Shown in pieces: positions 42,386-52,562 of a stretch of 64,000 bases of DNA (its first letter is position 1; each line of letters starts with the position of its first letter). The stretch is taken from positions 1,922,001 to 1,986,000 of the forward strand of contig JAHWDD010000001.1 in the NCBI GenBank assembly GCA_023897205.1, given 5' to 3'. This DNA is from Exophiala sp. HKRS030. Its lineage: Eukaryota; Ascomycota; Eurotiomycetes; Chaetothyriales; Herpotrichiellaceae. The notes beneath the pieces were generated by a model, which saw only the letters and a list, made by a program, of their open reading frames with translations, was not told the DNA's origin and ran no database searches. Position numbers and translations under genes: made by a program.

Positions 42386-43669
42386 ATGTCCCATCGCCGC
42401 CGCAGAACCATCTACGCCGACGACAACGACGACTCCTCACCTGAACCCATCGTGATAGAGAGAAGACCTCAGGTGCGTACATACCGCATCCTCCACCCCC
42501 GTCCCCGATCTCGATCACCAGCCCGTAAACTGACACTGGCGTCCAAGTTGTACAACCTCTTCAAAGTCAGCAAGAAGAAAGTCCATATCATCGAGGAGGA
42601 ACCCATCCGCCGCCGTGAGCGACATATACGGTCTCCCAGTTTCTCCTCATCATCGACCCCCACGCCGCCGCCGCCACCGCCACCACCACCACTACCGTCA
42701 ACACCACCCAGAGTTTATAGGCCCATGTCCTCCAGAATGGAAGGGGACGTGTACGCCTCTCTGCCACCGGAGCTGCCACCCAAGGGCAAACATCACCACT
42801 ACAAAGACGACGTTGCCAATCTCATCGAGCGTATGCCGTCCGAGCGCCTGAAGAAGGTCAAGATCATACACGGCCACGATAAACGTCATCCGGATGACGA
42901 AGAAGCTTATCCTCGAGTCGAGGCTGCTCGTGGCTCCCCCCGGCGCGACAGCGGCAAGTACTATGTCACCACCACAACCACCACCATGAGTGACGGTGAG
43001 CCGAGCAGCAACATCCGCAGAAAAGAATACGAACGTCACCGCCGACACGGCTCGAGCACAGACAACACCGACGTCGAGAGATTGTACGACGACCTTGAGA
43101 GGGAGAAGAGGCACCGCCGCGACGCTGAGAGGGCGGCCGCCCACGCCGAGGAGAAAGCGAGCAAGTACAAGGACCAGCTCGACCGGGTGGAGAGGGAGAG
43201 GTCGATCGAGAAGAGGGAACGTGAAATTCTGGAACGCGAAAAGCGTCTGAGTCAAGAGAGAGAGAAGAGGTTGAGTCAGGAACGAGAGATGCAGCGGGAC
43301 CGTGAACGCGAAAGAGATCGCGCGGCCCATGCCGCCGCTGGAGTGGGAAGAGTAGTGGAGATCCGACCCCGGCCTCCCGTGGTAGCGACAAGGGAGAGGC
43401 ACGATGTCGTGGTAGTACACAATTCGAGAGATAGGAACAACAGCAGCAATAACAACAGGGGAGAGATGGTGACTGTGGGATCATCGGCGCTCGACAGGGC
43501 GAGAAGCGATTTCAACAAGCAACAAAGACGACAACAGTTTGAGGAGAGAAGGCCCCTGACCGGTGGCGGCGGAAGGGGCCATACCGGACCTCCTCATCAG
43601 CAAGTTGTCATCATCGATGACAATGCCGACGATGATGATGATGACTATCGCATGAGGCCGCGACGTTGA
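42386..43669 (+). CDS. charged coiled-coil protein, function unknown
   Basis: Single exon, 427 aa from the ATG at 42386. No named domain. Order of regions: basic N terminus with RSRSPARK; a short, possibly membrane-peripheral block ASKLYNLFKVSKKKV; a run of ten Pro interrupted by Leu (residues about 95-105); a conserved-looking LPPELPPKGKHHHYKDDV; a KYYVTTTTTTMSDGE spacer; a strong Glu/Arg coiled coil at about 225-315 containing the exact repeat EREKRLSQ twice in tandem; a Gly-rich segment; and an acidic DDNADDDDDDY tail. This composition suits a cytoskeletal or nuclear scaffold, but I would not assign a role. The long highly charged frame, with no stop for 1.3 kb, supports that it is coding. 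Confidence 0.65.
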   Translation: MSHRRRRTIYADDNDDSSPEPIVIERRPQVRTYRILHPRPRSRSPARKLTLASKLYNLFKVSKKKVHIIEEEPIRRRERHIRSPSFSSSSTPTPPPPPPPPPLPSTPPRVYRPMSSRMEGDVYASLPPELPPKGKHHHYKDDVANLIERMPSERLKKVKIIHGHDKRHPDDEEAYPRVEAARGSPRRDSGKYYVTTTTTTMSDGEPSSNIRRKEYERHRRHGSSTDNTDVERLYDDLEREKRHRRDAERAAAHAEEKASKYKDQLDRVERERSIEKREREILEREKRLSQEREKRLSQEREMQRDRERERDRAAHAAAGVGRVVEIRPRPPVVATRERHDVVVVHNSRDRNNSSNNNRGEMVTVGSSALDRARSDFNKQQRRQQFEERRPLTGGGGRGHTGPPHQQVVIIDDNADDDDDDYRMRPRR

Positions 43670-44487
43670 GAAGTTGTTTCGGTAAGGACGGATATCTCTC
43701 TAAAAAAGAGAGACGGCTGGATGTTTGGTGCTCATGGTGTTATCTGGGACTATATGAAAGATCTGTACTAGTTGTGTGAGAGAGTGCGGAAATCTCTAGT
43801 CTTCCGTTCTGTGGTTTTGAGGTTTACGAAGGCGTTTTCTTTCCAGAAGAAAAACAAACAAGATATACAAGGTGCTGCTGCAAAGCAAAAAAAAGGGGGG
43901 GAGGGAGACAGAAAGAATTGCCATGACCCAGATCATCCTCGAGGATCAGTCAAGGGCGATTGGATTCGGATTTTGGTATTTGACTTGCAGATAAACGTTT
44001 TATTGGAGTTTTCTTTTTGGTACGGAGTACAACGGATAAGGACATGGGATACGGGATATAGGGTTTGGAACTTGGGACATGGGGATATGGGAGTATCTGG
44101 AGATGTATTTAAGAGGGCATCATGCATGCAACATGGCATGGCATGGCAAGGATCACGAGCGTGAGATATCCATTCTTTCTTTCAATTCTTTTTTTTCTCT
44201 TTCAATTCTCAGGTCAGGCCACAGGCCACGCTCGAGCTAGTAGATGGGCTCACGCCGATTCGAAAACAAGACAAATACCAGGTACCCAGGTAGGAACGCA
44301 TATGTGCATACCTATATGTGATTACATAGGAGCAAATCAATCTGATATATTCTCGATAGCAATCACATACATACTCTTGTAACATGTTCGAGGTAGCAGT
44401 ACTCTTGCGGGGGGGTTTTTTTTGTACAAAACCAAAAAAACACTCTCACCGAGAGTGACTGCCATGGTGGTTGTCATGTTTCAATTT
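43670..44487. other. convergent 3' flanks
   Basis: 818 bp between the coiled-coil gene and the minus-strand sugar transporter. It contains one TACGGAGTA (44021-44029), a run GGGATACGGGATATAGGG-like around 44046, and homopolymer runs of G, T and A near 44408-44441. No gene seen. Confidence 0.4.
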
Positions 44488-46477
44488 TCAAGTCAAAGAT
44501 TGTCCGGCTATGGCGTGCGCCTTGACGCTGCCCTTTTGCTCCTCGTAGGCCTTGACGGCGCCGCTGCCTTGGACGGTCTCGTGGACGGTGACGGCGTCAA
44601 AGACGTCGACCTGGGTGGTGGCGAACTTCCTCGCGCTGACCCCGCGTTCGAACAGCAGGTCCAGCTCGGCGAAGGTGCGGCCGGCGGGCTCGGGGACCCG
44701 GAAGTAGGTGTAGATGATGCACAGGAAGCAGATGCCGGCCCAGAAGAAGCCGGCGTAGTTTTTCCAGTTCCACTCCCCCGGGTTCAGCATGTAGGGGGTC
44801 AGGACGGAACAGACGATGCCGACGATGTTGTAGAGGTTCCGGCCCAGGACCACGGTCTTGATCTGGAGGCGGCGGGTGGAGAGCTCGGCCACCAGGGAAT
44901 AACAGACGGTCCCCACGGTGAGTTGGTAACACAGCGCCCAGACCAGCATGATGGACCCCGTGGCGAGGGAGGCCTCTTTCCGGTGGGCCTCGGGGACGAC
45001 GCCCAGGAACCCGAGGATCAGGAGCATGGAAAAGAGGCCGCAGAGGCCCCAGAGGTACAGGGACCGTCGCCCGATGCCGCACGTCATGAGGAACCAGGCC
45101 CCAAACACCCCCGCCATGTTGATGCCGTACTGGCCCAGGGCGAAGTCGTACGACGTCGACGGGTCGAGGCCGGCCTGCTCGAGGAAGTAGGTCGAGTATC
45201 CGGAAAAGGAATTGCCGGAAAGGTTCTGGATGGCCCAGACCATGCAGACGATCTCGGTCCGTCGGAGGTCCACTCCCTTGAAGCAGTCCAGGTACGACGC
45301 GCCGCTCGTGATTTTCTCCTCGAGCGCCGTCGTGTGCACCATCATGGCGATCGTCTCGTCGGCGTCAAAGTCGGTCTCGCGGTTGAGCGAAGTCAGACGG
45401 AGCAGGGCCTTCTTCGCGTCGTCGATCCGTCCCTTTCGTACGAGCCACCAGGGACTCTCGGGGGCCAACAGGATCCCGATGAACAAAGGTACAGGCCACC
45501 TTACAACAAAAATCAGTGTCATTGGGACCGCCGCTATCGTGGAAAGAAGAGGGTGGGGGTAACCAAAAAGGAAAAAAAAAGAGGAAAACACCTACATCCA
45601 CTGAAGAGCATATGGAATTCTGTATGACCACTGATCCTGTCGATCTACCAGGGATCTAATGACTCCGATACCGACAGTCTGACCAAGACCCCAACAGAAG
45701 TTGACGTATGTGGTTAAATAACCCCGAAGAGCAACTGGACAAACCTCGCTGGCGTATGTGATGGTAAGAGTTTGGAAAACCTAGAGATCAGGATCGGTTA
45801 AGAGACGCTTGGATCTGATGATGAGCCTCGGGAGGGGAAAAAAAGACTTACACCCCAAGGAATACCGCACAATATTTCGGCTACTTGCAATGCCACCACG
45901 GTCTGCGCGGTGAAGAAGACGGCCGTGAAGACGACAACCAACATCAAGCAGGTCATGACCGTATATCGATAGCCATAGCGTTCCGAAACCCATCCGTTGA
46001 TGAACAACCCGATGATCTCACCCACGTTGGCACCGTTGCTGAGTCCCGATTGCCACGGCGCGGGAATCTGCCAACTGCCGTCCGGTAATTGTTCACCATA
46101 TTTCTTCTGAAACTGTGGAAATCCATCTTGGAGCAGCGGAGTTGCGAGTCAGTAAAGTATGTTGGTGTTATTTCCAGGATAGTTGCAGGATGACAAGCCA
46201 AAAGACAAGACGTACAAAAGTTGCTCAACAAACACACGTCGTAGCCTTCCATGGCAATACACGTCGAGATGAGTAGACTCCACCCGACGGCTTTTGGGTA
46301 TAGTTTGATGCCTTGCCACAAGCTCATCTTGTGTTCCTTGTCCGTGGCCCGCGAAGCATTGACGACGATCTCATCCACACTCTTTGTGTGCGGGAGATGG
46401 TCCTTTTCCGGAAAATGGAGTGGGTGTTCCCGAGAGCCATTGCTAGGCTCGTGGGTGATGGGATCCTGGTCGGCCAT
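44488..46477 (-). CDS. MFS sugar transporter, alpha-glucoside/maltose permease type
   Basis: Four exons: 46477-46216, 46126-45852, 45780-45596 and 45499-44488; introns 89, 71 and 96 bp; 577 aa. It is a twelve-span sugar:H+ symporter of the plasma membrane. Signature blocks are MEGYDVCLLSNF then GFPQFQKKYG across splice 1, NGWVSERYGYR, PWGVFQTLTITYASEVCP across splice 2, NFCWGLGQTVG, and LAPESPWWLVRKGR. The residues IQNLSGNSFSGYSTYF and the Cys/Phe-rich helices 7-10 point to the maltose and general alpha-glucoside permease branch rather than hexose carriers. Splices join conserved helices exactly, and phases agree. The cytosolic N terminus carries a helix before the first span. Upstream lie a TATA box and two sites matching the CreA carbon-repression consensus, which would suit glucose repression (inference). 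Exon 4 is very GC-rich. Confidence 0.92.
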
Positions 46478-48277
46478 GGTTTCAATATCGACCCTTCTGT
46501 GCCCTCTTTGAATGGACCGAGGGTGCACTTCCAAAGCTCTGTGCTCGTGCCGACTTCTGGGACTTATGGAAAGACGAAATCAGAACGAAAAAGAGGAAAC
46601 GAAATTGGTCCCCCGCGCTGAGTGTCCGACCAGTTTGCGTTTATATACCCTGACAGACTGGGGACCCCACGGAGGTCTTTCTGTTTCTGACGATCGTTAT
46701 GCACAGGACCTGCAGGGGTTTTAGTTCTTGAACCAGTCTCGACAAAATCCACACCTGGAACGGCCAGAAAGTGTAGCAAGCAGCGACGGTGGGAAATGAA
46801 GAAAGTGCAGAGCAAAAATCTGGCATATTTAGTCCCTACTGTCACGCGGGCAAGAAGGGAGCGAGCGGCATCTCCACCGTCAGGGAGGAGATCGATGTGT
46901 ATACTGTAGGCAATGTGAGCCAGTGAAACGTCGAAGAAAATTCTGGATGGCCTGGTGTCTCCATTCAAACCACGTTAAGCGGTGGTTGGAACGGCCATCC
47001 TCGGCCCTAGCTGGGTGGAGGTAGCCAGGTAAGGTAGGATCGTGTGTAATGCATCATATGGGCCATGATTTTCATCCCACAAGCTTTGGGAAATGATGCT
47101 TGACCAAAGTCGTCGTATGAGTGGCTGGCGCCGCTGACTTGCATTGACCTTTGTTGCCACCGAAAACACAACCGTCCGGAATGTCGATGGCGGTGTTTTT
47201 TCTTCGGCATTTGGAAATTCAGCCGAGTCTGACCATGTCAAAGCTGGAAACCCTCACCGTTGAGTCGCCCAAAGTCATCTCGTCAGACACAAGATTTTCT
47301 CGTGTTCCGTGCCCTATCACAATTCTTTGTGTTGGTAAATTGTTCTTCCGTGTTCGAATACTCCAGACTCCAGACTCCGTCAAACATGTGGCACTGGGTA
47401 CTACAAGTATGTACCTACCAACGTACCTATCCAGATACTTACAACTCGAGATTGGCAGTAAACATATTGTCGTGGCCTCAGGCAAAAGCACCCAAGTATC
47501 ATGGGTCAGACTGAACATCACATCCCCTTGATGGACATGTGCACAGATCAACCGCCTGGTAGATACCTAGATCTACTTGTACTACAATAGATGCCATAGG
47601 TATATATACATCTCGAGAAGACCACCATGACTTCTTCCATCACAGACTCTTGCTCTAGTTGAACGAGTACTTCTGGTCTCTCGATGATGTCTTGGATATT
47701 CATGCAAGGTCGGCTAAATATGCGGAGAAGTTGGCGGGTTTCGTCGGCTGCATGTCGTGCCCGCCACGAGACAGATCTCTGTTACGGAGTTTTGTAGGCG
47801 CTTTTTGGCCCCCTTGAGGACGGACCAGCCGACGCCCACTTCTTAATATTAATAGAGTACGAATACGAAGTAGCCCGTACAGAGTAGGTGTTTCGAGTCT
47901 TGTGTACGGGTCATCGCTAAGAAATCCATCGTGTCAGCTCCTGTTTTCTTGCGAGATAAATACGTACAGTACAGCAATTCTGTAAACCCCTAGATCTGTT
48001 CTCCCTTTAAGCTACAGATATTTGATTCAATACATTATTTCTCGCAACCCTTGCCCCTGTCTTCCCTGTTGTGACCGGGATGTCCCTCCGCATAATTATT
48101 TTTGTGCACTGGCCCGCCCTCTGATGTCAGCCGCAGTATTGGCACGAAAGTGTATCAAGGCAGAACCAAACAACAAAGAATCAAAACACCTGCCTGCATG
48201 ACCGTCCAGATTGTATATCTCGTCCAAATTGAATAGCAATCGTCTCTGTCCAACCTTCTCCCAATGTCAGTGCCGTC
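46478..48277. other. 1.8 kb divergent intergenic region
   Basis: This lies between the sugar transporter (left) and the sterol-transfer protein (right). The left 200 bp hold a TATA box and CreA-like sites described separately. The remainder has relaxed TACGGAGT copies near 47779 and 47878, and CTCCAGA repeated twice near 47364. Open frames up to 134 codons lack any domain signal. No gene recognised. Confidence 0.4.
46611..46670 (-). promoter_or_regulatory. TATA box with two flanking CreA-like sites
   Basis: On the minus strand GGGTATATAAACG (TATATAAA at 46641-46648) lies about 165 bp before the transporter ATG. CCCCGC at 46611-46616 and CCCCAC at 46665-46670 match, in reverse, the SYGGRG consensus of the carbon-catabolite repressor CreA. 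The sites are short, so occurrence by chance is possible; their position around the TATA box of a sugar transporter is what makes them notable. Confidence 0.4.
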
Positions 48278-51200
48278 ATGTCCGAGCCTTCTCCCCAGCT
48301 CAAGGGATTAAAGAAGGTCCTATCCAACCGTCGCCGTTCCTCAGACATTCCAACCGATGAAAACATCAGAGATTTGCGCACGGATTCCATCGACTCCTTA
48401 ACGATCGAAAAGTCCCCTACTAGGCATAGTACCCGTTCGGTCAGTCAGGATGGAAGCAGTAAATCCGGCAGTAGTGGTATGCGAAAGCTGCTGCCTGGCC
48501 ACAGCAAGCGCAAGAGAAGGAAAGTCCACGAAGAGGAGGTGAAGGCTGTTACAGAAGAACTTGCGAGAGGGAGATCCACCGGTTCGCTTGGTCTTCAGAC
48601 CCCTTCGGACCCGTCGATTCGAAGGTCTAGCAGTGGGCTAGCTGCCGAAGGCGACACAAGCCTCTTGACAGATGACTCTGAGGTTGAAACACCTCCACTG
48701 TTTTCGAGAGAATCGCATTCGGGCTACCTGACCATGTCCTCGCCACTGGTGTCTGCGACGACGACTCGCAGCGAAGAACAGCCTCCTCCTCTTCTAGACA
48801 AGATCCCAACCCTCGTTGAGCCTGATCAGGCTGAGCGATCAGGATCTCCCAAGAGCCCAAACCCAGAGAATACCCCAACCTCTCCCACTATCGGGCTGGT
48901 CGATAGAGCAGACACGCTCCGTCCAGAGTCGAGGAGAAATAGCATCAGCAAGTTGCGGGGCAAGTCTCCTGGGAGAAGGTTCAGAGACGTGTTTGGCAAG
49001 TCAGGCAAGAGTCCCAAAGTCAGTCCTGAGCGGACCTTGACAGAGTCATCGGCTACATTCACTCCATACACCAGCTCGCCGAACATCCTGAACCATGTTA
49101 CAGAAGAGGGAGGCGAAGTCACAAAGTCTCCTGACGAAGTTATCAAGCCCATTCAAGATCGTTCAATGAACCACTCCATGCCGAATCTCGACACCAATGT
49201 CAGGCCTCTAACACCTCCCACTGGGCTCATAAGTACACCAGTGACCACCGTCACACCTCCGACTCCTACACAACTGCAAACGGAATTCGGAGGGATCACG
49301 GCGTCTCCGGCGTCCACTACTGGTGAAGCAGACAAGCAAGAAGCCTCGCGAATTGTGGTAAGCCATTCGGGAAACATGATCTCACACAGAAGGATAAGAT
49401 CAACATCCTCGATTACTCACCAGCCGAGCAAGCTGTCCAGCTCAATGACCGCTCCACTGACGCCCACCGACGAAAACAAAGCCTCGAACGGGATGCGCAC
49501 ACCCAGCGGCAGTCTGTTCTCATCCTGGATGTCTGCAGCACAGAATGCTGCAAGTACGATTAGCAACCTTGCTGGCCAAACGCGCGCCAGATCGGGAACG
49601 GATGCATCTGGGTCGTCGATTAAGCAGAAGCCCATCGAAGAACCTATCCAGGAAGAAGATGAGACCGCTGTGCCCGAATCACCGCGAAAGCAATTAGCAG
49701 TGGAGACAATGGGATCTGGAGATTTGAACTTCGAACATTTAGGTCTAGGTGTCAGTGAGCGAGTAGGGTCCAGTCGACAAGATCTCGCAGAATTGAGGAA
49801 GGACTCTGCCCTGGAACGAGACGAGGCCGTCGCTAAAGAAGAAGACCTTCTGGCCAAACGTGCCGTATCGGCTGCATATGAGAAGCCTTCAGACTCGACG
49901 ACACCAATGGCCGAGATAGCTGACCCTATTGATGGTTTACGCCATCATCAGACCTTTTCAAACCAAATTGGCGGTGAAAGGACCCCTCCCAACGGCAGTA
50001 TCTTCGAAGGGGAGCCAGGCAATTCGATGAAAAGGACAAACAGCGTTCGCAGTAAACTTGCGAAACGACGTTCTCGCGGCTCATCAACAGCGACTGGTCA
50101 GTCCGCAATCGGTGCTATGATAGGGGCGAGCACTGCGGCATTGGCCAATCCTGCAAAAACACCTCGTCTCACAGGTTTCACTATCGCCCCGAAGCAGCGC
50201 AACCGTAACTTCCATCAACAATTCAGGAGCGTCCCAGAAGATGATTATCTCATTGAAGACTACAGTTGTGCGCTGCAGAAAGAAATCCTAGTGGCAGGCA
50301 GGATATACATTTCGGAGGGTCATATCTGTTTCTCAAGCAACATTTTAGGCTGGGTCACTACGCTCGTAATATCTTTCGAAGAGGTGGTCAGCATAGAACG
50401 CGAGAGTACAGCGATGGTATTCCCCAATGCCATCGCCATCCAGACACTGCACGCCCGACACACATTTCGGAGTTTACTATATCGAGAACAAACATATGAC
50501 TTACTTATTGGCATCTGGCGAGTCAGTCATCCGGCAAGCTTCCAGAAGAGCATGAACGGCAGGCAGCTAGCGGCAGAAGAAGCAAGTCGTGAAGCAGTCT
50601 CTCCACCAGTGAATGATGTGGATGCGCAGGCCAGCGACGATAGTAGCAGTAATGACTCAGGCTCCGACGCCACGGATGACAGTGCACCCAGTGTTGTGGA
50701 GAGCAATCCCAGCCAGGCTGCGAGCGAGGCCGCAGACGGTAAGACCGTGTCGAGGAAACCATCAGGCATGAACGCAGGCGCTGTTGCTCAGAGTGCTAGT
50801 ATACTTGCGGGAACAGCTAGCGATGTTCCACAGCCTCTCGCCACCCAGGCCGGCCTGTCAGAAGCAGGCAAGGACTTCCCTGGCCCAGCCACACATGCGC
50901 CGACAGATTGTACAGACAGTGCCACACATTACGATAAGGTCCTGAAAGACGAGATCATTCCGGCGCCATTGGGTAAGATATACTCTCTACTGTACGGTCC
51001 GGAATCTGGTTTGTTCGTGCGGAAATTCCTGGTCGATGAGTGTAAATGCATGGATCTTGTTCTCGAAGACGACAGAAAGGGCCTGAATTGTGACATCAAA
51101 AGCAGGCAGTATACATACATCAAACCTCTAGGCGGGAGTATAGGCCCGAAGCAGACCAAATGCAACACGACCGAGAACCTAGATTTTTTCGACCTCGAGA

Positions 51201-52108
51201 AAGCAGTTACAATCACCTGCACAACTCAAACACCCGACGTGCCATCTGGCAATGCTTTCAGCGTGAAAACGCGCTATTGTCTCACCTGGGCGCCGGGAAA
51301 TGCGACCAGGCTCCAGATGAATTGCACGATCGAATGGACCGCAAAATCGTGGCTGAAAACACCAATCGAAAAAGGTGCCAATGACGGCCAGCAACAATAC
51401 GGCGACGCTCTGGTTAAGGTCCTGAGGAACGCAGTAAGTGGACGGCCACGAGGCACGACAAATGCGAGCAAAGTCTCCAAGAAGGGTAAGAAGAGGAGAG
51501 AAGGCAAAAAGTCCAAAGACGAGGTCGTCGAGGAAGAAGAAAAGAAGAAAGTCGAAGCCAACTGGGGTCTGTTTGAGCCGCTCAGGGCGCCGTTGCAGCC
51601 TGTGTTGAGTGTGCTAGGCCCAGTCCTGAAGATGGAGGTTCTGGTTGGCGTGCTTGCTGTCATGGTCCTCTTATTGTGGATACGCGGACCCAGCAGAGGA
51701 GGAATGCAAGTGAATTCGTACCCTTATGCAGGTATGACGCAAAGCTCGAAAATGGCCGGGTACGAGGCCCTGTGGGCGAAAGAGGAAAACGAATTTTGGG
51801 ACTGGCTCGAAGCGAGGGCCAGTGTCGATACTGCGCTCCTCCGAGAACAGGCGACCCGGCACAGACAGAGCCCTGGTGGTGTAGGCGGCGACGCGAGAGA
51901 AGCTGCCGTGAAGGAGAAGATGAAGAAAAGGTCGAAAAACCGCGCTGTGGCCAACGATGTGGAAGCCAAGATCAAGGAGGAAAAGATCAGTCAGAGGGAG
52001 ATGGAGGATGCCATCAGGATTACCAGGGAGAGGTTAGAAGTTCTTGAAGATGTCGTGGAGAAGAAAAAAATGTCTAGAACTGCCGAAAAGCAACGGCAGG
52101 GCGTTTGA
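48278..52108 (+). CDS. GRAM/VASt sterol-transfer protein (Lam/Ysp family)
   Basis: Single exon, 1276 aa. It should move sterol between the ER and plasma membrane at contact sites, as yeast Ysp1/Ysp2 (Lam) proteins do. A long Ser/Thr/Pro-rich disordered N terminus (1-640) is followed by the GRAM domain, about 644-750 (FHQQFRSVPEDDYLIEDYS ... GRIYISEGHICFSSN). The StART-like VASt domain is about 884-1055 (THYDKVLKDEIIPAPLGKIY ... RYCLTWAPGNATRLQMNCTI). A basic patch (KKGKKRREGKK) precedes a single membrane span at about 1119-1137 (MEVLVGVLAVMVLLLWI), then a cytosolic or lumenal coiled coil to the end. The single VASt domain resembles the Ysp1/Lam1-3 arrangement as much as Ysp2; paralogue assignment is open. 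No BAR/PH pair is evident upstream. Confidence 0.9.
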   Translation: MSEPSPQLKGLKKVLSNRRRSSDIPTDENIRDLRTDSIDSLTIEKSPTRHSTRSVSQDGSSKSGSSGMRKLLPGHSKRKRRKVHEEEVKAVTEELARGRSTGSLGLQTPSDPSIRRSSSGLAAEGDTSLLTDDSEVETPPLFSRESHSGYLTMSSPLVSATTTRSEEQPPPLLDKIPTLVEPDQAERSGSPKSPNPENTPTSPTIGLVDRADTLRPESRRNSISKLRGKSPGRRFRDVFGKSGKSPKVSPERTLTESSATFTPYTSSPNILNHVTEEGGEVTKSPDEVIKPIQDRSMNHSMPNLDTNVRPLTPPTGLISTPVTTVTPPTPTQLQTEFGGITASPASTTGEADKQEASRIVVSHSGNMISHRRIRSTSSITHQPSKLSSSMTAPLTPTDENKASNGMRTPSGSLFSSWMSAAQNAASTISNLAGQTRARSGTDASGSSIKQKPIEEPIQEEDETAVPESPRKQLAVETMGSGDLNFEHLGLGVSERVGSSRQDLAELRKDSALERDEAVAKEEDLLAKRAVSAAYEKPSDSTTPMAEIADPIDGLRHHQTFSNQIGGERTPPNGSIFEGEPGNSMKRTNSVRSKLAKRRSRGSSTATGQSAIGAMIGASTAALANPAKTPRLTGFTIAPKQRNRNFHQQFRSVPEDDYLIEDYSCALQKEILVAGRIYISEGHICFSSNILGWVTTLVISFEEVVSIERESTAMVFPNAIAIQTLHARHTFRSLLYREQTYDLLIGIWRVSHPASFQKSMNGRQLAAEEASREAVSPPVNDVDAQASDDSSSNDSGSDATDDSAPSVVESNPSQAASEAADGKTVSRKPSGMNAGAVAQSASILAGTASDVPQPLATQAGLSEAGKDFPGPATHAPTDCTDSATHYDKVLKDEIIPAPLGKIYSLLYGPESGLFVRKFLVDECKCMDLVLEDDRKGLNCDIKSRQYTYIKPLGGSIGPKQTKCNTTENLDFFDLEKAVTITCTTQTPDVPSGNAFSVKTRYCLTWAPGNATRLQMNCTIEWTAKSWLKTPIEKGANDGQQQYGDALVKVLRNAVSGRPRGTTNASKVSKKGKKRREGKKSKDEVVEEEEKKKVEANWGLFEPLRAPLQPVLSVLGPVLKMEVLVGVLAVMVLLLWIRGPSRGGMQVNSYPYAGMTQSSKMAGYEALWAKEENEFWDWLEARASVDTALLREQATRHRQSPGGVGGDAREAAVKEKMKKRSKNRAVANDVEAKIKEEKISQREMEDAIRITRERLEVLEDVVEKKKMSRTAEKQRQGV

Positions 52109-52562
52109 ACGCGATCGGCGGGTTGTCGAGAGAAAGAAACGGTTGATACCAGCACCGATTAGGTCTGTCCCTCCCTTAAACGGTCGAGGGTGATGAAGCA
52201 AATCCCGAGCCTGGACTGGACTGGACTGAGCTGTTTTATTTTTATTTGTTCTTTTGTTTTTTTACTGAAGCATGATGTCCCGAGCATTTTTGAACAGCGA
52301 TGGGGGAGGGGAGCTTTGGGTACGTTTGGGCTCTGTGAGCAGCCTACCTGTTTGTTTTCTTGGAACTACAGGCACAACCCATTGTATTTGCAACGGCGCC
52401 CACGAACGGCGCCTGAAAGAGTCTTTTTTTCGGGTTGTTCAATTAATTGTTCGTTGAAAGGATAAATACTTCTCAAGTCTCCTTAACCCTGTCCGCTTTG
52501 ATAAATCTCATAATCATATTGACCAGAGCCTTTCTGACTGTAGTAGGGTCAACCCATCTCTC
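52109..52562. other. convergent 3' flanks
   Basis: 454 bp between the stops of the sterol-transfer and Rpf1 genes. It holds TGGAC repeated three times near 52212-52226 and T-rich runs consistent with polyadenylation signals. No gene seen. Confidence 0.4.

Noticed and set aside
42698..43484. Minus-strand open frames (240 and 172 codons) opposite the coiled-coil gene
   Set aside because: Shadows of repetitive Arg/Glu/Pro codons on the other strand.
44422..45627. Long plus-strand open frame (401 codons) opposite the sugar transporter
   Set aside because: It mirrors a GC-rich exon of a clear MFS gene; antisense frames stay open by codon bias and this one has no domain or ATG context.
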